From Pyropia yezoensis (Eukaryota > Rhodophyta > Bangiophyceae > Bangiales > Bangiaceae): a DNA stretch of 64,000 bases. Shown one piece after another: positions 30,300 through 40,891 of the stretch (positions are counted from its first letter, which is position 1; the number at the start of each line of letters is the position of its first letter). Where the stretch lies: contig CM020620.1 of the NCBI GenBank assembly GCA_009829735.1, positions 1,240,001 to 1,304,000 on the forward strand, written 5' to 3'. The translations under genes and the position numbers were made by a program. The notes under the pieces were generated by a model. It did no database searches. It had not been told where the DNA came from and saw only the letters and a program-made list of their open reading frames with translations.

Positions 30300-30470
30300 A
30301 GGCTTATACCTACTAAGTAGGGCGTGACATGGTTACGGCAGACTTAGGTTTTTAAGTCAAATCAGACTTAGGTTTCTAAGTCGAACCAAGCTTAGGCAAC
30401 TAAGTAAAACCTGAACCTTAATAAGTTAACTTAAAGGTAAAGGCTAACTTCGATAATATCGAAGTAACTA
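30300..30470. repeat. AT-rich cluster of tandem hairpins
   Basis: Three tandem units of about 24-25 bp are each a hairpin: GACTTAGGTTTTTAAGTC (30341-30358), GACTTAGGTTTCTAAGTC (30365-30382) and CTTAGGCAACTAAG (30391-30404). A further near-palindrome ACTTCGATAATATCGAAGT lies at 30447-30465. The AT content contrasts with the GC-rich surroundings. It sits between the end of pol and the end of the opposite-strand ORF, so a role in ending both transcripts is plausible. Present in copy 2. Confidence 0.75.
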
Positions 30471-30715
30471 GGGGGCTTACACGGGAGGATGATCTCCCCT
30501 AGCCAAGACACAAAGTGAGGGAGGATGACCTCCCCAAGCATGAACCAACCGGAAGAAGTTGGGCGGGAGGCAAGGCACTACTGAGCCAGAAGGGGTACTC
30601 CCCAGGGCAGCAAACAGAGGCAAGCAATGCCCCAAAGGGGATGAGTTTATACTCACTACTACCCGGCCACCATAAGGGTCACCGGGGCCCTCTCCCGCAC
30701 TAACAATAGCGCTCC

Positions 30716-33081
30716 TCAGTGGGTAGACCCACTGCCCGAGGGAGGCCACTCATGCGTAAGCGCGTATGTCTCCGTGCTCCACCGGTCGGCAATCTCACGA
30801 CGGTCAATCACCCGAGTTACCTCGGTGCATAGCTGGACGAGGGTGCTGCGGCCAGCCTCCACGTCCTCCAGAGCTTTCTGAAGGCGGTCAAGCACGCCAC
30901 CGAAGCAACGCGCTGACCCAACTAGCGCAGCACCTGGGGGGATATCCCCCCAGCTAACAGAGAGACCCTCCCGCATTGCGCGGGCAACAAGGGCGTCAAC
31001 GCCCTCATACCAGAGACGGGGACCCCCGTCTTGTATGACAGGGGCGGGAGCGGACACTGGCGCAGCCAGAGGAGCCAGAGGAGCCGACACGGCTACCACC
31101 GGAGCCGGTGGCACCTGATACGAGGCTCGGTAGGACCCTACCGAAGGGGCTCCACCGTAACCCCGGCGGAGCTCCGCCCGACGACGGGACACTTCACGCT
31201 CCCCACCCGCAGAGCCCCACTCTCGGGGACGACGGCCAACCGCCGCCGGTATCGGGTTACCGAACCACGGGGCAAGGACCTGAAGAGGGTCATGGATAAC
31301 CATGGGAATACCCAGGTCAGGAACGGCCTCGGTGGACGCCCACCCATGGCAACTAGGCTCACCCGGCTGAGTACGCCGGATACGCATCGAGTGACGAGGC
31401 AAGGGGGTAGCCCCAGCCCGCGGGTCCCGGTACGGGGGAAGGGCCAACACCCCAGCCCAGTTCACGGCATCGTGAACAGCCAGCAGGGCCTCGAACTCCC
31501 GGGCCAACCCGGTCTTGGCAGCTATCAGGTCCACGCCCAACTGCGCGATGTGCCGACGGACACCCGTCGGAAGATGAAACAGGCGCCCCTGCCGGCGGAC
31601 GGACAGCAAGAAGGAGGACGCCTGCCCGAGGGTAGCCTGAAGGGTGAAGGTACCCTGCAACGGGTGGACCGGCCGGGAGGCCAACACACTCCCGAAGTAT
31701 CGGAGACAGGAGCCGGTGTCAAACCGGAAAGCAGGGGCGGGTTCCCACCCCTCCTGCCATAGCGGCGGGCGCACGGGAGTGTATACCGGCGCACGACCGT
31801 TGCCGGTCTGCAACGCACACGCTATATCCGTGCGAAACGCATCCGCCATGACACCATGGTTACGTCGCCAGCTTGACGCCGACTTCAACCCCGCCATAGG
31901 CGGGTAGGGAGCCGTCAACGACAGATACGGGGATACCCCCGGGTAGTAATCAAAGTCGGGATACCGACCGGTACTGCCCACCGTCTCCCCAAACGCAACC
32001 GGCTCCGCCGCCGCCGCAATCCCCCGAGCACTAGCCGGGTAGTCAATCTCCCGCGGCAACGCGGGAGCAATCAGGTCGCATACCCCGAAGGCGGGGTCGA
32101 GGTAGACCTCACCCCGTCCCACCCGAGTACGCCAGAGCTGCGCATGCCGGTCGTCCGGCTGACTCAGGATCCAATGGTGTTCCACTCGCACCGCGTTCGG
32201 CTGGTTGACCAGCCGCACCAGCTCCCGCTCCCAACTCGGGTCCACCTTGACGCGCCGGGAGGACTCTCCACGGGGATGGGGCAGGTGGAAGTCCACCCGC
32301 ATCCGCCCATCGGACTCCATTGACTCTTGCACAGTCAGGGCTCGAACCCGAGCCACCAAGTCGAACATCGACATGGCGGGTTGACCCGCCGCCACGGCGA
32401 CGCCGCCACCCAACGGGGCAACCCGGGCAGGACCAGGAAGAATAGGGGGCGCCGGGGATGCCCCACCGGAAGAGGGGCCGGCGCCGGAGTCGCACGCGGC
32501 CGAGGAGGAAGAAGAAGGACGCGTTTCCGGAGTAACTACCGGAGTCCACAGCCATCGGGGTAGACCCACCTTGACCACCAGACGCCCGCGGCACCGCGGG
32601 CAGAGCATCGCCGCCACCCCGGACCCGACGTGGGTACCACGGGGGCAGCACGGGTAGACCCGCTACCCGCCGCAGCGGACACACCAACCGGGCGGGCACC
32701 CGCGCCGTCTTGACCCGCCGGGCTGGCCGGGTGCCGCCACCACCATCCGCCACGCCGGCGACACCGTCTTGAGGTAGAGCCACGCCGGTACCGGCGACAG
32801 AAGCCATCCGGGCCGCCGGAGGAGAAGCGGTAGAAGCCACCGCTGCACGCGGTTTGTCCGCCACACGACGGAGCCGTCGTGCCGCTACACACGGACGACA
32901 ACCCGCCCGGCGCGCCGTCCGGGGCCACACGAACGGTCACCCGGTCGTCCTCGTCCCCCGACGAGCTCGCTAGGAAGCACTCGGCGGCGGTGGCGGAGAC
33001 GGGAACGTCGTCCACCATCACCTCTTCCCCCTCTTCAGGCAGGAGGTCGTCCTTGCCCCCGGGTACCTGGGGGTCCGACAT
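30716..33081 (-). CDS. opposite-strand ORF of element B, unknown function
   Basis: Two overlapping frames on the minus strand: 32536-33081 (starts MSDPQVPGGKDD, acidic) and 30716-32617 (633 codons to the stop). One frame change is needed near 32540-32617 to join them. About 450 residues at the C-terminal side have balanced, globular composition (for example YPDFDYYPGVSPYLSLTAPY and FSSVLASRPVHPLQG-like blocks), quite unlike antisense shadows. No membrane segment, signal peptide, zinc finger or enzyme motif is seen, so it is not an envelope protein. It converges with pol and has about 590 bp between its start and the 3' LTR for a promoter. Both copies keep it with one Ala/Val difference in the C-terminal frame. 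Extra antisense ORFs at this place are known in some plant LTR elements; I see no link in sequence. Confidence 0.65.
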
Positions 33082-33654
33082 GGTGTAACCGGGGTGGTAG
33101 TGGCGCCCCTTGCAGAAAAGCCGAGGCCGGCTCGACCCGGTACGAGGAACACTCGCGCGGACGAGCCAGGGAAGCGCGGGCGCCGGCGCTTATGACCACA
33201 AAACGGCCACGAGAAGCGCCTCAGGCGCGCGGGTCAACCGCGCGCCCCACGAGGCTACGAACGGGCTCCACCCAGGCACCTGGGCGGGCCGGGGCCACAC
33301 CCCCGTACGGGGCAACCAAGAGGGGTTCACCCCGAAAACGCCCCGCGAAAAGCGGGAGCGGCCGCCCCCATTCACTCGGTAACACGAGAGGGGCTCCCCT
33401 ACCACCAGACACCTGGTGGCGGAGCCGCTTGCACCACCCCTCGGAAAGGGGGGTCGTGAACAGAACCCGCATCGGGAATTTAACGGTCCGGAAAACGGAT
33501 CGTGTGTGTACCACACAAAAGGGGGCACCCCCCTCAGACAACCTCGAAAAGGGGTGTCTGGCGCGACGGGGTGCAAAGCCCCACCCGACTGGTAAACGGT
33601 CACGCGACCCACTTACATTCGGTAACCCGAATGCAACTCGACCGAGGACGGGCC
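33082..33654. other. noncoding stretch before the 3' LTR
   Basis: No convincing ORF. Short direct and inverted motifs, and several differences from copy 2 that are one-base homopolymer changes. It probably holds the promoter of the opposite-strand ORF. Confidence 0.4.
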
Positions 33655-33659
33655 GAATC

Positions 33660-33672
33660 TAAGGGGGGGATA
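33660..33672 (+). promoter_or_regulatory. polypurine tract
   Basis: AAGGGGGGGATA-type purine run directly before the 3' LTR, as needed for plus-strand DNA priming. Confidence 0.75.
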
Positions 33673-34033
33673 TGTAGCAATATGGTTGGCCGTATTGTAA
33701 CCCTAATACTAGGGGGGCTACTTCTAACTCTTAACTTCCAATTTGATAGTTTCGTACTGGTCACGGTATCTATAAGTTACGTATGACCAGAGGGACTTGC
33801 ATCTTGGGGTGGAGGGTAGTTAGTAGTGTCTCCGAGGGTTTATAACGTGGGGGCCGGCGGCGAATCCACCGCCGGCCAAGGTAGAACAACAAACCCTCCC
33901 ATTTGGGCTCCCATCTTGGTCCCGTGGCTTGCGCTCCAAGGACAGCAACCTTGGCCTCCCGGTGACGTTGGTGCCGATCCCTTGGTGAGTGTTCCCTGAG
34001 AGTGGACGTGCGACGGATCCCTATTGTGCTACA
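33673..34033 (+). repeat. 3' LTR of element B copy 1
   Basis: 361 bp, TGTAGCA...TGCTACA. Followed by GACTG, not by the GGCAG that precedes the 5' LTR. Confidence 0.9.
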
Positions 34034-34743
34034 GACTGTCACTGGTGACTGTTGCCGCCACGGTGGTCGCGTTCATGGCTATTGCGTCTTTCCCGTCGAG
34101 CACTATGGCTCAACGGAGGGCTCACACGGATCCAGGGACACGTAGTCGACCTTTTGATAATTATGAACGCGCAGCCTCGTGATCGTTTCTTTTCGCAATA
34201 ATTTACTCTATAAGTTTGACATGATAATTGTTACCTCTCAACCCTGAAGTGGAGTGCAAAGAGCATGAGCAGAAAGAGCTCGTCAAGCTGCATCGACAGT
34301 TATGAGAAAATACGAAACTTGGTCGCGCAAAAGAATGAGTCTTCTATTGTGAACCGCCACAGATACCTATCTCGATAGATCGATAAGTACTAAATGAATC
34401 GACGCCTACCTAAGTACGTGATAGACTGCGGATCACGCAGTAGTTTGCGCCGCGAATACAGTCATGACCCGGTTATATGGCACCCTTGCGCTCTTTGTAG
34501 CCCCGTTCCAGCGATGCAGTGTCGTGGCGTCAGCTCCCAGACGTCGCCGGCTCGCTGGCGATCGTTCCCCTTTCCACTGCGATCACTGTGAATTCAAGCC
34601 CAAAGTCATTGTCGATCGCGTGATTCTGAGGCCGAGCTCGATTACATGCGTTCGGTCGACCGCATGCAGCAGGGCCCAATTCTGTACTTGACTTGTTTGT
34701 GGATGACGTCACATTTGCTGCCGCGAGCCGGGGCAACTCCGAG
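34034..34743. other. intergenic, no gene seen
   Basis: About 700 bases, AT-richer than average. No frame with a recognisable domain. Confidence 0.5.
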
Positions 34744-37701
34744 TCAGGGCGGATCCGTGCAGCGGGCCATTCGACTTAGCGTGACTGTGTCCGACCAGCC
34801 CCCCCCTCCACCACCCCCAACCTTTGCAACCTGTGCCGCCCGCCCCCTCCACCCCCCCAAACCATTGCCGCCCCTACCCCGACTCCCCCCCTCTGATGGA
34901 AGTGGCGCACACAGGGAACACGTCCGTAAATGAAAAAAAAGCCGGTCATTGACTGTCGCCGGTGGACGATGCGCCGTCGTCCATGCCCTCCAAGGCGTCC
35001 GTCCCCCCTCCTCAAACACAATCGCGTCCACAGTAGCAGCCCTAACGCCCTCATCGTCCTCTCTTTTCAGCCAGTCCTCCACGGCAATTTCCCTCTCAGG
35101 CCCAGGGGCGTCCCCAAAAGCTCGCTCCCCAAACCGACAGCCGGCCATCAAAGTGGCTACCGATGTCACGTCCGAGTGCAGCGATCTCGAGGAGGTGCGG
35201 TACTCCCTGTGGACTGCGGCGACGTCCATTGAAACTGCAGCTGGCAAAATGGTCGACTTGAGCCAGCAGTGGGCAATCGTAGATGGCTCGACGGCATTCC
35301 ACTGCGTCAGCACAATCTCTGCCGCGTCTTGTAGATGCGCCGCCGCCCCATCCCGGACACCACGGATCTCAGCCGGCGGGGCACGGGGGCGAGAGCGCCG
35401 GCCACTCGGTAGATCAGAATCTGGGGCCGTCGCAGTGGGCCAGTCGGACGGCCAACCCCGAATTCCCGGTCCGGCCGCAACGGAATCAGATCTGGAAGCG
35501 CCGTCACTCGCAGCTGCCACAGCAGAATTTTGATCCGCAAGAGGCAGCCCCACCGCCACCGTATCCTCCCGCCTCTGTCAGCCGTGCCGCCGCGGTCGCT
35601 CCGGCTCCCACGGGTGCAATCGGGGTGGCGTTAGAAGTGGTGGCGCCGGCCACCGTCTCGGCCGGCGGCGCGCCGTATCCCGCCACGCGCCGCCCGCCGG
35701 ACAGCCAGACGAGAAGCGTGCCGGACCGTGGCCCGCAGCACACTCATTTCCGCCGCCGTGACCGGTGCGGGCGGCGGTTCCTCGCATGGTTCCGCTTCAG
35801 TCGTGGGCCACAAACCGTTGGCCGTGAGCCACCGACTGTCGCGCGGCACCGCTGGGGGCACCGTCGCTGGGGACGCCCCGCCACTGGGGTTCCATCGACC
35901 CCCGCCGCTGGCCCGGACTCCACAACCGCCGCCGCCACTGGGCGCCGCTTGGGCCCGCCACGCTAGCACTGGCCGGCCCCGCACCCACCACAGGGGGCCT
36001 GCTTGGCGCCGCAACGCCCGGCGCGGATGCGTCGGCCACACCTGCCGCCGCCAATGGCGCGCCGCTTGGGCCCGCCACGCGAGCAACGGCCAGGCCTGCC
36101 ACCGCCACGGGGGGGCCCGCCACGCCCGGTGTTTGCCCCGTTGGCCGCATCCGCCGCCGCCACTGCCGCACCAAACGCGCTCGCCACGCCAGCAACCGTT
36201 ACCGGGAGGCCGTCTCGCCCCGCCGCCGCCACTGGCGCGCCGATTGCACCCGCCACGCCAGCAACCGCCACCGGGAGCCGTTTTGCCCCGCCGCGCCTCC
36301 AGTAGCCCCACCCGCCGCCGTCTCAGACAGTGCGGCCGCGCGCGGCGGCTGGATGCCCACACCGGATGGCCGGTCACGTGCGGTACCTGCGGCCGGCGCC
36401 CGCGCCGCCGCTGGTGGCGCTTCGTTGACGGCTGCCAAGTTGAAAGCAGCGACAACCAGGTCTAACAATCTTCTCTTGTATTGCCTTTTTAGGCACGCGA
36501 TGATGCCCAGGTCCAGTGGCTGGTAGACGGAGGTGCAGTTGGGGGGAGCGCGATGAACTTGACCTGCTCGCTCTCGAGGTCGTCGTGGCTCCGCAATTGT
36601 CCGACAATTAAGCCACGGGAAGAGTAGTGTGCGCCCGAACAGCGGGGAGGAAGACCGTCTCAAACCAAGACTTGAAGATGACCGCGTCCATCCACGCACT
36701 CTTTTGCGAGAAGTACAGAATTGGGCATGGGCGGCGAGGCGGCTTGAAGCATAAAGGTTGCTTTGCCTTGCCGATCATCGCAACCGGGATCTTGTGGCTC
36801 CCGTCGCGTTGCACGCTAGGACGAGAGTTACACGATCTTTCGCCTTCATAGCCTTCGTGCCGCGTGCCTGCCGCCGTCCGCCAGCCTGCACGTAAGACCG
36901 GTTGGGGATGCACCGATAGAAGAGCCCAGTCTCGTCCATGTTGTATATCCGCTCCGCCGGGTAGGCCTCGAGTTCCTCGCGTATCTCAGAGATGCGCTCA
37001 GCCGCTCCCTCCGTATCCGCTGACCCACCCTGGCCCCACGGCGCGATATTGCGCAGGTTATTGCGCTTCGCCCAGTTCTGCACGAAGTGGCGGGAGCCCT
37101 TAATGTCTGCCACACCCTGATCCGCCGCAATACGCTTCGCCCTCGCCTCGAGAAGAGCGCCGGATACCGGCACGTGCCGCGCGCCCAGCCGCTGGAGGGT
37201 CGCGTACCACTCCCACAGACCCTTGAAGATCTGCTCAAAGTATGAGCGTCTCCAGCGAAAGGACGATGGGTCCTCAGCCGCAGCTGCCCGGCGCTTGTAG
37301 TCGGCCCGCTTTTCGTAGATACCTCTTGCGGCCGACCGACTAATGTTGAGCGGAAAGATGGCGAGCGTCTCGGTCCACGAGTGACCCGCGTCCTTGACCG
37401 GAATCAGCGAGAGCTTGTCACTCAAAGAAATGGGCGTCCGCCTTTTTCGGATAGGACTCAACCGTGGGCGCTCAGTACCTCGCCCTAGCCCTGGATCGCC
37501 TCGCCCAGCCGCCTGGCTGCCCCCGCTCTGCCCCTCCGCCGTCACCCGTCCTAGCAGCTCCCCCGCCGCCCCGCCCACAGTGCGTGTTGCCCTGGTCGAC
37601 CCCACCGGAGCTAGGTTGACCGACCGGGGCCGCTCGCGCCTCAGACGCCGTCCGCTGCTCCCTGAGGGGGCCTGCCCCCAGGGTACGTCCGACAGGTGCA
37701 T
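34744..37701 (-). pseudogene. pogo/Tigger-type (CENP-B-like) transposase, broken
   Basis: Reading on the minus strand. The first 308 codons (36775-37701) include a helix-turn-helix region, a CENP-B-like second helical part (ARHVPVSGALLEARAKRIA...GSRHFVQNWAKRNNL) and the first catalytic motif YNMDETGLFYR. A second frame (36608-36913) continues the DDE fold (KIPVAMIGKAKQP, QKSAWMDAVIF..WF). The second Asp region (SDNCG, near 36600) and then LPPNCTSVYQPLDLGIIACLK (near 36500) are each in other frames, so at least three frame changes. A stretch of about 1 kb of Ala/Gly/Pro/Arg repeats follows (about 35560-36400). A final frame (34744-35559) holds a C-terminal block typical of the family: DAAEIVLTQW..V.PSTI..CWLKS. 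These enzymes cut and paste DNA at TA sites. I did not find the TIRs. Confidence 0.75.
35560..36320. repeat. imperfect Ala/Gly/Pro-coding repeats in the pogo gene
   Basis: Units containing GCGCGCCGCTTGGGCCCGCCACG and variants recur near 35943, 36057, 36195 and 36240; on the minus strand they read as VAG..GAP.AAAG repeats. They separate the DDE core from the C-terminal helical block of the transposase. Confidence 0.5.
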
Positions 37702-37946
37702 GGGGTCCCCCCCAGAGCCGTGGCGGTGGCTGCTGTTGCTGCGCGAGCGGCAATCTTGATGACCCGCACCGTCTCACGGGACGGGTTTGGGCAGACCTCC
37801 TCTGCCGCGGCCGCCGCGGCCGCGGAGGCCAGATCGCCCACGCTGCCATTCTGATAGGATCTGGGAAGGGTCCGGGGGGGGGTGGGGTCAACTACGACAG
37901 AGGCGCAGAGGGTAGCACAAGTACACAGGAGAAACAAACTCAAAAA

Positions 37947-38446
37947 NNNNNNNNNNNNNNNNNNNNNNNNNNNNNNNNNNNNNNNNNNNNNNNNNNNNNN
38001 NNNNNNNNNNNNNNNNNNNNNNNNNNNNNNNNNNNNNNNNNNNNNNNNNNNNNNNNNNNNNNNNNNNNNNNNNNNNNNNNNNNNNNNNNNNNNNNNNNNN
38101 NNNNNNNNNNNNNNNNNNNNNNNNNNNNNNNNNNNNNNNNNNNNNNNNNNNNNNNNNNNNNNNNNNNNNNNNNNNNNNNNNNNNNNNNNNNNNNNNNNNN
38201 NNNNNNNNNNNNNNNNNNNNNNNNNNNNNNNNNNNNNNNNNNNNNNNNNNNNNNNNNNNNNNNNNNNNNNNNNNNNNNNNNNNNNNNNNNNNNNNNNNNN
38301 NNNNNNNNNNNNNNNNNNNNNNNNNNNNNNNNNNNNNNNNNNNNNNNNNNNNNNNNNNNNNNNNNNNNNNNNNNNNNNNNNNNNNNNNNNNNNNNNNNNN
38401 NNNNNNNNNNNNNNNNNNNNNNNNNNNNNNNNNNNNNNNNNNNNNN
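37947..38446. other. assembly gap, 500 N
   Basis: Exactly 500 N. The gap ends inside the 5' LTR of element B copy 2. The round length suggests a placeholder. Confidence 0.95.
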
Positions 38447-38475
38447 GACGTGCGACGGATCCCTATTGTGCTACA
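38447..38475 (+). repeat. 5' LTR of element B copy 2 (last 29 bp)
   Basis: Ends TGCTACA, followed by the primer-binding site at 38477-38495, identical to that of copy 1. Confidence 0.85.
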
Positions 38476-38694
38476 TTGGTGAAGCAGCAGGGGACGGGTT
38501 TCCGTCACCCTTGGGGTGACGCCGTCTTCGGCCCTGGCACACGGATAGGGATCCGGTCCTTTTCTTGTACTCGTGGTGTTGCGACCTGATCGATTGTGTT
38601 GAGTTTTTACCTGTGACGGTGATCTACTGTTACTCTCCCCAATCTACCCCCTCGCTCTCTTATTCGTGGTGATTGTTACGTCGGTCGACTGACT

Positions 38695-40291
38695 GTGACG
38701 ATGTCTACCCAAGAGACGGGGAACGTTCAAGATGACGGATCGGCGTCGACGCCGACCCCGGAGGTGACTACGGGAACTGGGATCGGGAACCCGATCGACA
38801 ACATTGAGACGCCAATGCTTTCCGGTGCCGGATCGACGTTTGGCACGGCTCGGACGGCAGGAGGCGGTTGTCCGCCTCAACTGTCATCGACCGACCTCAC
38901 TCCGCCGCCTCCTTCACCAGGGGATTCCCTGATGGCATCATTGGCCCGCATCGAGGCCCGGTTTTCCGGGCTCGACGCCCGTCAAGATCGGACGGAGGAC
39001 GCAATGGCAGTGTTGATGTCAACACGCCACACGACGGGACCCCGACGTGTTCCTCCCACACCGGTACGGTTCGAACCGGCCGGACTACTTTCGGAGTCCA
39101 CCAGGGTCAACCCCGGTGTTGCTACTCCTGGACAACCCCCGGACACAACGGGGTATGGATCCGACTCGTCGGCTGAGTTGGAACGTAGCCACAGGGAGCG
39201 ATACGCCTCGGAGCACCCGAAGCGGACTTCACGGACACGACCCGGCGGATACTTACGCCGGTGGAGAGTCGGTTATTGGGGGAGGGGGTACCATCTCACA
39301 GTACCCCCACGACGAAGGAGGCCAGGCAACTCGGGTTCCCGAGGTGCCGACGCCTGAAGTACCATCTTCAGTGGTGGAAGCTATGACCGCGCAGGTAACT
39401 GCGAGCCTACTGAAGCGGATGGATTCCCGATGAGTTTGCTCATCAACTGGCTAAGCGACTGGATATCCAGGACGCCGACACGGAGATCGTCAACGAGGTC
39501 TTCCGGTCGGTACTGACTCCCGAACGTTATCGTTTGGAGGACCGCTCTACCATCGTATCGGAATCGATGCCTAATACGTCGCATCGGGCGATCCGCTCTA
39601 TGCAGTCCCTTATGAAGGGAGTCCCTATGTTCGGGCGGCCGAACGGACGCCCGTTGGCAGTCATCGGCTTCTTGACTAGCTTCAAGGCAGCCGCAGACAA
39701 GGCGCTTGTCAACGAGGGGCTGGCCCTGGAGATCCTCCCGTTCTTTGTTGATGAACGGGTGCGAGGCATTCTTCGCCAGGCATCCCCGATGCCGGGAATG
39801 AGGGTCGCGGCCACCCCCATGGATTACCGTGGATCCTCAAGGAGCTGCTGAGCAGTTACCTCAGTGAGGACAAGTGCGAGGACCACTACCGGGCCCTGCG
39901 CACTGCCACCGCCCAGAGCTGGGAGGATGAGGGGATGTTTGGACGCCGGATCCAAGAGCTCGACTACGAGCTGGGACAGCTCCTCGGAGAAGGGGAGCTA
40001 CGGGCCATCCTGTTCGCAGGAGTACCCAACTACGTGCGGACATCCGCTCGGGGAGCCTATACGGCACGGACCAACTTCAGTCGACTGATGCATATGTGCA
40101 AGTCCCTAGGGGACGCCTACCGGGTTCTACACCCGGAGTGTGCCTTGGCCCCGAAGCCCAAGGGTGAGGGAGGCAAGCCCAGTCTTACCCCGGTACCGAG
40201 GCCAGAGAAGGTGGAACGTAAGGCCGCACCAGTACTGGTGGCGACCGATCATCCCCCTATTGGTGAGGATGAACCTCTAGTTGACAAATAG
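38695..40291 (+). pseudogene. element B copy 2 Gag capsid, frameshifted
   Basis: Matches 23899-25494 but with an extra C near 39208, an extra C near 39427 and a missing G near 39833. The frame is therefore split into 38695-39357, a middle piece and 39935-40291. All three changes lie in short homopolymers and may be sequence errors. The terminal TAG-GGC context is kept. Confidence 0.8.
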
Positions 40292-40463
40292 GGCCACCTG
40301 TTGCTACCGGCGACGCCGGTGATTGATGAGCACGGTACTGTAGCGTACATCGCCCCGGCTGAGACCCAGTTCCAGGTCAGCGAGGGCACGGGACGTCGCG
40401 TCCCGTACGTACGGACTACGGGGTACTCCCCGTTGACGGGTAACCCCCACCAGCCCTGCCTAC

Positions 40464-40883
40464 ATGAGCAGTACGTACGGAGGCACCTCCGCAGATTGCG
40501 GGCCGACCCAACCGGTTGGGGGAGTCCATGTTCCGGTTGACCCAAGGACCCAAGGCCTACCGGGAGCAGGCACTCGGGCGCCCGAGGGAGGCAACCGCAG
40601 CTACGGGGCTACCCCGATGCGAACTCAAGGAGGGACCGGCACGTCCGGATGTATGTTGTGTGGGGATCCACAGCACTGGGTGTCTTCCTGCCCACTCATC
40701 CCCGAGGAGTCTCGGCGGGCAGCGGCGCAACGCAAGGCATCCACCGGGGGGTATCCCGCCAGAGCACCCGGACCCGCACCGGGTAGGCAGCCAGCTCCAG
40801 GTGGCGTACTGGCCGTCGAGGAGGCACCTCCGCAGCCGGATGTCCCGGCGGACAGCACCCTACCAAGGGCGGGAAACGAGTAA
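40464..40883 (+). CDS. element B copy 2 nucleocapsid zinc-knuckle ORF
   Basis: Same 139 codons and CCHC knuckle as copy 1. One C is missing upstream (CCCTG for CCCCTG near 40455), so in this copy the extended capsid frame no longer meets this start as ATGA. Confidence 0.65.
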   Translation: MSSTYGGTSADCGPTQPVGGVHVPVDPRTQGLPGAGTRAPEGGNRSYGATPMRTQGGTGTSGCMLCGDPQHWVSSCPLIPEESRRAAAQRKASTGGYPARAPGPAPGRQPAPGGVLAVEEAPPQPDVPADSTLPRAGNE

Positions 40884-40891
40884 GAGGAAGG

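Larger units (their letters stand above)
23317..34033 (+). mobile_element. Ty3/gypsy chromodomain retrotransposon B, copy 1
   Basis: 10.7 kb. LTRs begin TGTAGCA and end TGCTACA. Order: LTR, primer-binding site, capsid ORF, zinc-knuckle ORF, pol with chromodomain, hairpin cluster, opposite-strand ORF, polypurine tract, LTR. The extra opposite-strand ORF makes it unusually long. It is almost identical to copy 2, offset by 14796 bases. Confidence 0.92.

Noticed and set aside
30716..33081. Envelope gene
   Set aside because: Opposite strand, no signal peptide, no membrane segment, no fusion-peptide-like stretch.
34744..36455. Separate host genes in the Ala/Pro-rich frames on either strand
   Set aside because: The minus-strand frames connect to the pogo C-terminal block; plus-strand frames have no domain.
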